Assembly: GCA_024405735.1 (NCBI GenBank)
Contig: JAKSOF010000008.1
Location: 42,596 to 106,595 of the forward strand
Source: Victivallaceae bacterium
GTDB taxonomy: Bacteria; Verrucomicrobiota; Lentisphaeria; Victivallales; Victivallaceae
Direction: 5' to 3'
Length of the DNA: 64,000 nucleotides
Made by a program: the position numbers and the translations under genes. Positions 45,701 to 54,700 of the stretch are shown here, piece by piece (the stretch's first letter is position 1; each line of letters starts with the position of its first letter). Below the pieces are notes generated by a model. That model made no database searches and was not told where the DNA came from. It saw only the letters and a list, made by a program, of their open reading frames with translations.

Positions 45701-48700
45701 TCGGGCACGATGCTTTCTTCCGTTACGAGGACGTCGTCGCCCGGGCGGCGGAGAAAAATTGGGGCATTGTGAGCGCGGACCGCTATTACAGCGCCGAGTG
45801 GAATGATCTTGCTGCCGGCGCTCCGGTGACGATCAGCAATCCCTCCGGCACGTTTTCGACCAAGATCGGCGATGCGGCGATCCCCGCCTACGCGACGCTT
45901 GCCGACGCCCAAAAAGCGGCGAAATCCGTCGGCACGACGCTCGCCATCGTCGGCGGTACGTGGTCGACCTCTGCCCGCAACAACTGGTACGGCATTTACA
46001 ACACCGTTTTGATCGGCGGGAGTCTTACCGGCAGTGCCAACGGCGCGATCGTCACGATGATGGACGGCAAGCAAAATGCGGACTATGTGGCGACATTCAC
46101 GGTCGGCGAAGGCGGATATCTTTCCTCCATCGGCATTACCGGGAATAATGTCGCCGAGAAGACAGGGGTAGTAACACCTTCCATTTTCAAAACCCTCACC
46201 TACAACGCCGTGAACGGCGGCCGTATCGGGGGCGTTTACATCATCGGCTACAATGCGGAGATCGTCGGCGATCTCGACATCAACGTTGCCAACGGCGGCA
46301 ATATCGGCACGGTCAAGACGGCGGTTGTCGGCGGCAAAATTACCGGAAACGTCAATTTCAACATTTCCGACGGCGGTAAAATCAACACGCTCCGTCTCCA
46401 GCCGGACAGTCGGTCGACGGTAACTTTATCGGACGGTTCCTCGATCAACGTCGCGCTTGACGGCGGCACCATTGGGACTCTGGAACTGGACGGAGATACG
46501 CTGCGCATATTTACCAAAGGGGGCGGTGCGACCGTCAATCTGCACGTCAGCGGCAATGCGGCAAGCACGATCGGCGCGTGGGATAATACTTACGTCGATA
46601 CGCTCACGATCGATGCGTCGGCAAGTCTTGCGGTCAACGGCGCGTTTGCCTACACCGGCACGATCACTGTCGATGCGACCGGATATATCGCCGAAGCCGG
46701 GAGCAAGCAAGTTTTCAGCGTGAAAAACGGATTCTCCAACACGTATGTCCTTGTCGGCGACACCGATGACAAGTATATCCTCGTCAAGGATGCGAATGCG
46801 CTTTACCTCGTCGCCAAGACCGTTGTTTACAGCGCGGCGTGGAAAAATCTTGCGGAGGGCGACATTGTCACCGTCGACGGCGGCACCTACACCATCGGCA
46901 AGGATGCTTCCGGTAATTACAATGACGCGTGCGCGTATGCGGAGAATTTAGGGCGGATCGTCGATAACCGGGATATTTATTACTCTGCCGACTGGGCGGG
47001 AAAATCCGCCGGCGACACCGTGGAAGTCGTCCTCGACGGCATGACCGTTTCGCAGACGATCGGCGACAAGGCGTTTGCGAAGCTCGATGATGCCCAGAAG
47101 AAAGTGAAATCGGTGATTGACACGACGCTTGCCGTCGTCGGCGGTACGTGGTCGACCTCTGCCCGCAACAACTGGTACGGCATTTACAACACCGTTTTGA
47201 TCGGCGGGAGTCTTACCGGCAGTGCCAACGGCGCGATCGTCACGATGATGGACGGCAAGCAAAATGCCGACTATGTGGCGACATTCACGGTCGGTGAGGG
47301 CGGACTCCTCTCCTCCATCGGCATTACCGGAAATAACGCAACGACAACTTCAACGACGCTTTCCATCTTCAAAAATCTTACCTATAACGCCGTGGATGGC
47401 GGACGCATCGGGCAAATTTTCACTGTCGGTTACAATGCGGGGATCGTCGGCGATCTCGACATCAATGTTGCCAGAGGCGGCAGTGTCGGCACGGTGCAGT
47501 CGGCGGTTTCCGGCGCGACGATCGAAGGGAAAGTCAATTTCAACGTTTCCGATGGCGGCGTGATCGGCAATCTTTATTTCCAGCCGAGTAACGGTTCGAC
47601 GACGACCTTGAAAAGCGGTTCCTCGATCAATGTCACGCTTGACGGCGGTACGATCACGAATTTTGCTCATGACGGCACTGCGGGGCGCGATTTCGTCAAA
47701 GAGGAAGGTGCGACCGTCAACGTTCTGGTCAAGGGCACGGCGACGAGCGAGATCGGCGATTGGAAGAATACTTATGTCGATACGCTGACCATCAACGTCG
47801 GCGCGACGCTTGCGCTCGCGCCGAAAGGCACGTTCGCCTACACCGGCACGATCACGGTCGACGCGGCGACCTGCGATTACAGTGAAATGAAGTATCTCTT
47901 AATGACCGGATTCACCGGGGACAATACGTTTACGGTCATCAACGCCTCCGACCCGTCTTACGAGATCGTGGCGGTGGGAAAAAATGTCTACTATCAGATG
48001 CCGACCGTCTATTTCAGCATCCTCTGGAAAGGGCTTGAAAAAGGCACCAGTGTCCGGTTGGGGAACAAAACGCTTACGGTCGGGACGAATGCTTTCGGAA
48101 GCTACGGTGACGCGCGGCAAACAGGCAAATTCGTTGTCGGCGTCGACGTCTATGTCAATAACACCTGGACGGAAGATTCGGATATCGAGATCGACGGTTA
48201 CACAGCGACCTTCGGCAGCGATGCTTTCGCCACTTTCAAGGACGGTGTTGACAATGCCAAGAGCATGGGCGGTGCGATTCGCGTCGAGGGCGGCGAGTAC
48301 GCCGGTCTTGCCGATTGGAGCACGAATAAAGTTTTCGTTACCGGAGCGACGGTCACCGGCGCGAGCCGGGCTGGCAATATCTGCGCCGCCGATGCGACGA
48401 AAGAGATCACCTTTACCGATACGACGCTGACGACGCTCATGGCGAGCGGCATGTCCGGCGATCACGGTATGGATTCTTACCGGGGCAGTCTCGTCTATAA
48501 CCTCGTCGATTCCACGGCGACGAGAGTCGGTCTCGCAAACCGCAATACGGGTACCGCCGTTAGCGGAAATACCGCCAAAAACATGCAGAAAATCAAATTC
48601 AGCCTTACCGGTAGCACGGTCGCGGATATCGGCAACAATATCGGCGGTGACCAGAATGGTTCCAACGTCTTTACTTCGGCGACAAGCTTTGAGATTACGC

Positions 48701-51700
48701 TTGCCGGTTCGACGGTGACGGGCACCCTTTCCGGCGACCGCATCACGCTTGCCACTGAGGGCGGTATGGCATCGGTCGACGGCGCCGAAGCCGTCGCGGT
48801 CACGGGACTTCTCCGCAACGTCGGCGGCAGCCGCACGGTCGGGAAAGACGGCACCATCACTTACACGGGCGGTACGACTTGGTTCAATGGTGTTTCTACC
48901 AACGGCACCGTCGTCGTCACGGGCGGCACGACGAATTTCAAAACGCTCAATGTCACGGGCGGCACATCGTATGTCAAAACGATATCGGAGATCGAAAAGA
49001 TCAACATCACGGTCGATTCGACGTTGGCGTTCAGCACGATCAACTCCGATGCTGTGATTACCATTGATGCGGCAAATTGCGATTACTCCAAGGCGCAGTA
49101 TCTCATTCTCGACGGTGCCAGCGACTGGAGCAACAACTACACCATCATCAACGATGATCCGGGTAAGAAATATGAGTTCGTCGAAGACGGCAATAAACTT
49201 TATTATCAGCAAAAGCCGATCTACTTCAGCATTACCTGGAAAGATCTTGCATCCGGCAGCAAAGTTATCGTCAACGGCGAGGAATACACGATCGGCGACG
49301 ACGCTTTCGGCAATTATGCCGATGCGCAGGCGACCGGCAGGACTTTTATCAACTCCGCCGATGCCTACCTCAACAGTACTTATAATGATACCGATCCGAT
49401 CACGGTCGACGGTTATCCGGCGAAATTCGGCGTCGACGCCTTCGCCGATATCACGTCTGCGGTTTCGGTAGCCAACACTTTGGGCGGCGCGCTCCGCGTG
49501 ACGGGCGGCGAATTCGGTAGCACGGACGGCACCAACAACACGACGATGGATGTCGCTTATCTTGAGATGAAAGATACGGTGATCTACAACACGTTGCACG
49601 TCAAAAACGGCGCGACGACCGATGTCAAGGTGATGATCTCCGGGTCGACGATCGGCAACGGCTTCTATGCGGTCGAGGGCGGCGCGCAGGGCAATGTGGA
49701 CATCACGCTCAGCAATGTTGCGGTAACCTATGTCAATCAGTCGGTCGGTCGCGCCTTCCTCGTGAGCGGCGAGGTGACGGGCAACGTCAACGTGACGCTT
49801 GACAACGGCACGAAGTTCCGCAACGATGTCTATGTGATCAACAGCGGCGCGACCGTGGGCGGCGATGTCAATGTGACGCTCGGCGACGTCGAGATCAACA
49901 AAAATGGTCTGTGCAACAAAGGTACGGTTTCGGGAAGTACCGTTGTTACGGTCGCCGGTACGGCGGCGGTAACTGCGATCACCGGTTTCGCAAACATCAA
50001 CATCAACGAAGAAGCGGTGCTTGTGTTCGGCGGCACGACGCTCACGGGCGATTACAGCAACAACGGCACGCTCCGGCTCACCGACGATGCGTTTATTACT
50101 GTCGGCGAGGGCAACTATGTCAAAATCGGCGTGGTCGGCGGCACGGGCAATATCGAAATCAATGATTCCGATACCGTCAGCGTTTATCAGTACGAAGGGA
50201 ATTATTACACTGCGACCGAGCAGAGCAAAGCCTACTTCAACGGTGGTTACGCCGAAAAAGACGCCTTCGACGTGGTCAAGGTTACAGAAGAAGGCGGCAC
50301 CGCATTTGTCGGCGTCAACGCCTTTGCGGGCTTCGGCGACGCAAATGGGAAACTTGCCGAAAACGCCGGTGTCACCGTTCTCGGCGGCACGGTAACGGGC
50401 GATTACAGCGGCGCGCTTGTCTTTGCAAATGACGCGGAAATGACTGTTACCGGGGTGATTTCGTCGACGACCATCGCTTTCAAAGGTCAAACCGTCGCCT
50501 TTACAGCGGCGCAGGATTTCAGCGATGCCACAATCAGCGTCACTTGCAACGACACCCCCGATCCCGGCAAAGATACGATTATTGCGACCGGCGTTTTGAA
50601 TCTTGCCGACGGGAAAACCATCACCGTCAACGACAAAGACTGGACAATCGGCGATAGTAAAGACAAGTACAAATTGTGCTATAAGGATAATAAGCTTTAC
50701 ATCACCGACGAAACATCGGCGCAGATCAATGTCGAGATCGCTCCGGCCACTTGGACAAGCGGCAATGTCACCGTTACGGCGACTTACATTTCCACGGATA
50801 ATAATCAGTACAGCGTTGATGGCGGTGCGACCTGGGTCACGGTGGAAGGCGACACGGTTACTCTCACGGCGGGGACAAATGGTATCTGTTATGAATTCCG
50901 AGCCCAAAATGCAAAAGAGCCGTTTGATGTGATTACCAGCGGAGCGACGGTCACCAACATCGACAAGGAAGATCCGACAATCAGCGTTTCGGTCGATCCG
51001 GAAGAAGGCTGGACGAGAGATCCCGTTACGATCACGGTGGATTGCTCCGATACTTTGAGCGGCGTTAAGTCGTTTGAATACAGCTTTGACGGAGGAGCAA
51101 CTTGGATTGTTGGTGGTTCGGTCAGCGAAGCGGAAGTCCACACATTCAGTGGCACGTTCACCGTCGACCACAATACGGGTTATCAGATTCGCGCAATCGA
51201 CCAGGTCGGTAACGTTTCGGAAGTTTTCAGCGGTACGATCACCAACATCGATACGATCGATCCGAAAGTCGCCGGTATTACGCCGAGTGTGCCCGGTGGG
51301 ACATGGACGAAAGGCCCCGTGGTCGTTTCCGGGACGTTCTTTGATGTCCCCGACGAGCTCGGCATTGCCTCCGGCATCGCGGACAATGGCAGGGAATACA
51401 AGATCGATGATGGCGAGTGGCAGAATTATGTTGACGGCGGTACGGTGACGGCAAACGGCGTCATTACCTTCCGTGCGACCGATAATGTCGGAAACGAGTA
51501 CGAAGAGTCCTATACAGTCACCAACATCGACACGGAAGATCCGACAATCAGCGTTTCGGTCGATCCGGAAGAAGGCTGGACGAGAGATCCCGTTACGATC
51601 ACGGTGGATTGCTCCGATACTTTGAGCGGCGTTAAGTCGTTTGAATACAGCTTTGACGGAGGAGCAACTTGGATTGTTGGTGGTTCGGTCAGCGAAGCGG

Positions 51701-54700
51701 AAGTCCACACATTCAGTGGCACGTTCACCGTCGACCACAATACGGGTTATCAGATTCGCGCAATCGACCAGGTCGGTAACGTTTCGGAAGTTTTCAGCGG
51801 TACGATCACCAACATCGACACGACGCCTCCGACTATCGAATCCTCCCAGTCGGAACCGAGTGACGGGGTTTCCATTGTGACCGGGACGTTCTTTGATGTT
51901 CCCGACGAGCTCGGCATTGCCTCCGGCATCGATCCTACTACTAAACAGTATCAGATCGGTATGGGCGAATGGAAGGTTTACCCCGACGACGGAGTGGTCA
52001 TGGTCGAAGACGGGACCGTTTCTTTCCAGGTGTATGACAATGCGGGCAATCTGGGAACCGGTTATTGCGATGTCAAGGGGCTCGGCAGCTACAAGCCGAC
52101 GATCACCAATATCCGCGAGGAGATCGACGGCACCACCGTCACGGTCAAGGCGGATTTCGCCGATGTCGGTTCCGGTATTTACCTTCGGGAGTACAGCCTT
52201 GACGACAAGGCGACCTGGCGTGCGTACGATCCGGAAAAGGGGATCGTGCTGGACTACAACACCGCGATCACGTTCCATGCGGTCGACAACGTCGGCAACG
52301 AAACCTATGCGACGCACGAAGTCATTTCGAGCGCCGGTCCGACGATCACCGTCAACTGGGTGCGGGACGCCGAAAACAATGTGACGGTCAGTGCCGATTA
52401 CAGCGAAGGCACGTCCAAAGCGCTCTTCAGCCTTGACGAAGGCGCGAAGTGGCAGGAGTATAACGGCGTTATTTCCGTTTCGTCCGACGATACGGCGACG
52501 GTCTTCTTCGCGACGAATGATCCCGGTGCCGGAGTTTTCCAGAGCTGGAAAGGCGCCGCGATCTTCAATCCGAAATGGAATGACGATACTCTCACCTACA
52601 CGGTCGAATTCAATGCCGAAAAGGGCTGGGAGATCGCGTCGAAACTCTACCGGATCAACAACGGCGAATGGCAGACCTACGACGAAGAAACGGGTGTTAC
52701 CGGTCTCGGCAATTGTGAGATCACCTTCCGCGTGGTCGACAAATCCGGCAGTACCTTTGATGTGATCCGCGAAATCGACAGCGTCAAGAAGCCCACGATC
52801 AGCGTCAACGTGACGCCGTCGGAATGGACGAAAGATCCCGTCACGGTTTCGGCGGACTTCTTTGCCGGTTCGGACGTCAATGTGAAGATCTCCTCCAAAG
52901 AGTACAGTTTGGATGACGGTTTCACGTGGAAAAATTACACCGGAAGTTTCACGGTCTCCGACAATAAGAAGATCCGTTTCCGGATGACGACTTCCAACGG
53001 CAAGTCTGCGGATGCCTCCGTCAAGATCGGCAACATCGACCGGATCAAGCCGACGATCACCCGTATCCGCGAGGAGGAAGTATCCGGCGGTACCGCCACG
53101 GTCAAAGCGGATTTCGCCGATGTCGGTTCCGGCATCAAGACCCAAGAGTACAAGATCGGCAGCGGAACATTTACAACCTACGATCCGGAAACCGGTATCA
53201 CCGGCGTCAAGGAAGGCGTGACGGTTTACTTCAAAGCAGTCGACAACGTAGGCAATGAACAAACCGCTTACTACACGACGGAGACCTACTTGCCGGAGGT
53301 GATTACCGAGCAAAAGACGATCGGTAAAGGAAAAACCTATGAGGTCGGGAAACTCGCGATCAAAGATAGTGGCGCGCTGATCGTTGATGGCGCGAAGCTC
53401 TACGTCAACCAGCTGACGCTTGACGGCGGCACCATTGTCCGCAATGACGGCGATGTCACGCTGGATCAGATCGTGGTCAAGAGCGGTACGACAAACCGGA
53501 TCGTCGGCGGCACGAGTACGATCAAAGGAGACAGTCTCAACGTCGGAAAAAACGCGGCGCTGACGATGGATCTCGGCTTCTACGAGCATTGCTTCGATAA
53601 AGGTTACTACTTTACGGCGGACGGTGCGGTCAAAGTCGAAGGCGACACCGTGAGCCAGTGGGATATCCAGACGATCTCCGACCACAACGCGCAGGGCAAG
53701 TCCGGTATCTTGAAGCAGGTCGATTTCGACGGCGAAGTGCTGAATGTCAATAAACTTCAGCTCAAAGGCAACTTTGACGTCTCCTTTAACGGTATGACGG
53801 GAACTGCCAAAAACGACAAGATCACCTTTGCCAAAAACGCCGTAATCAATTTCGGCGGGGGGACGGTCATCGACTTCGGCGAGGGCAGCGACACGCTCGC
53901 GCTTGAAGCGAATGCCAAAATCACGATCAACTCGCAGGAAATCAAAAACGTCACGACGGTCAGCGCGGCAAACGGTGCGGAGTTGACCGCCGGAAATGTC
54001 ACGATGAGCGGCAAGAACGTGAAAATGTCCTTTGGCAATTACAACAATGTCACGCTGGATGCCGTCAAGATGGCGGCGGACGGCAAGTTGACTGTCGGCA
54101 GCGATGCGAAGTTCACGGCGACTTCGCTTTATCTGGACAACGAAAGCAAGAAAAGCGCTGTTTCTGTCGGCGCGCGTTCGAGTGTTTCGGTGGAGGACGA
54201 TATTGCTGGTGTCAACACGCTGTCGTTTGCCAACGGCACGGAATTGGAAGCCGACGATCTCAGCGCGTCCGGAAACGGTGCGAAATTCACGTTCGGCAAC
54301 AACAGCGATGTCGATGTGGATAAGGTCGAGATGACGCTGGGCAACGATACGTTGACTATCGGCAAGGGGAGCGTCTGGGAAAGCGACGCGATCGAGTTCC
54401 ATAGCGGCAACGACAAGCTGACGATTTCGGGTGGCGAATTTGCCGCCGAGGCGATTTACTTCCGGAGCATTGAAGATGCGATGTCGACTGAAACGCTGTC
54501 GATCGGTGCTTCTGCGGATGTCAAGATCGGTGAATTTTCCGAATCGGATGAAACGGAATTTATCGGCGGCGACATTATGGGCGTCACGAACTTGACAACG
54601 GCAAAAGAGGTGACTCTGATCGCCGGGACGGTCACGGCATTCGGCAAGAGTGCTAAAATGTCCTTCGGCGACTACAACACCGTCGATTTGGATGACGTTA

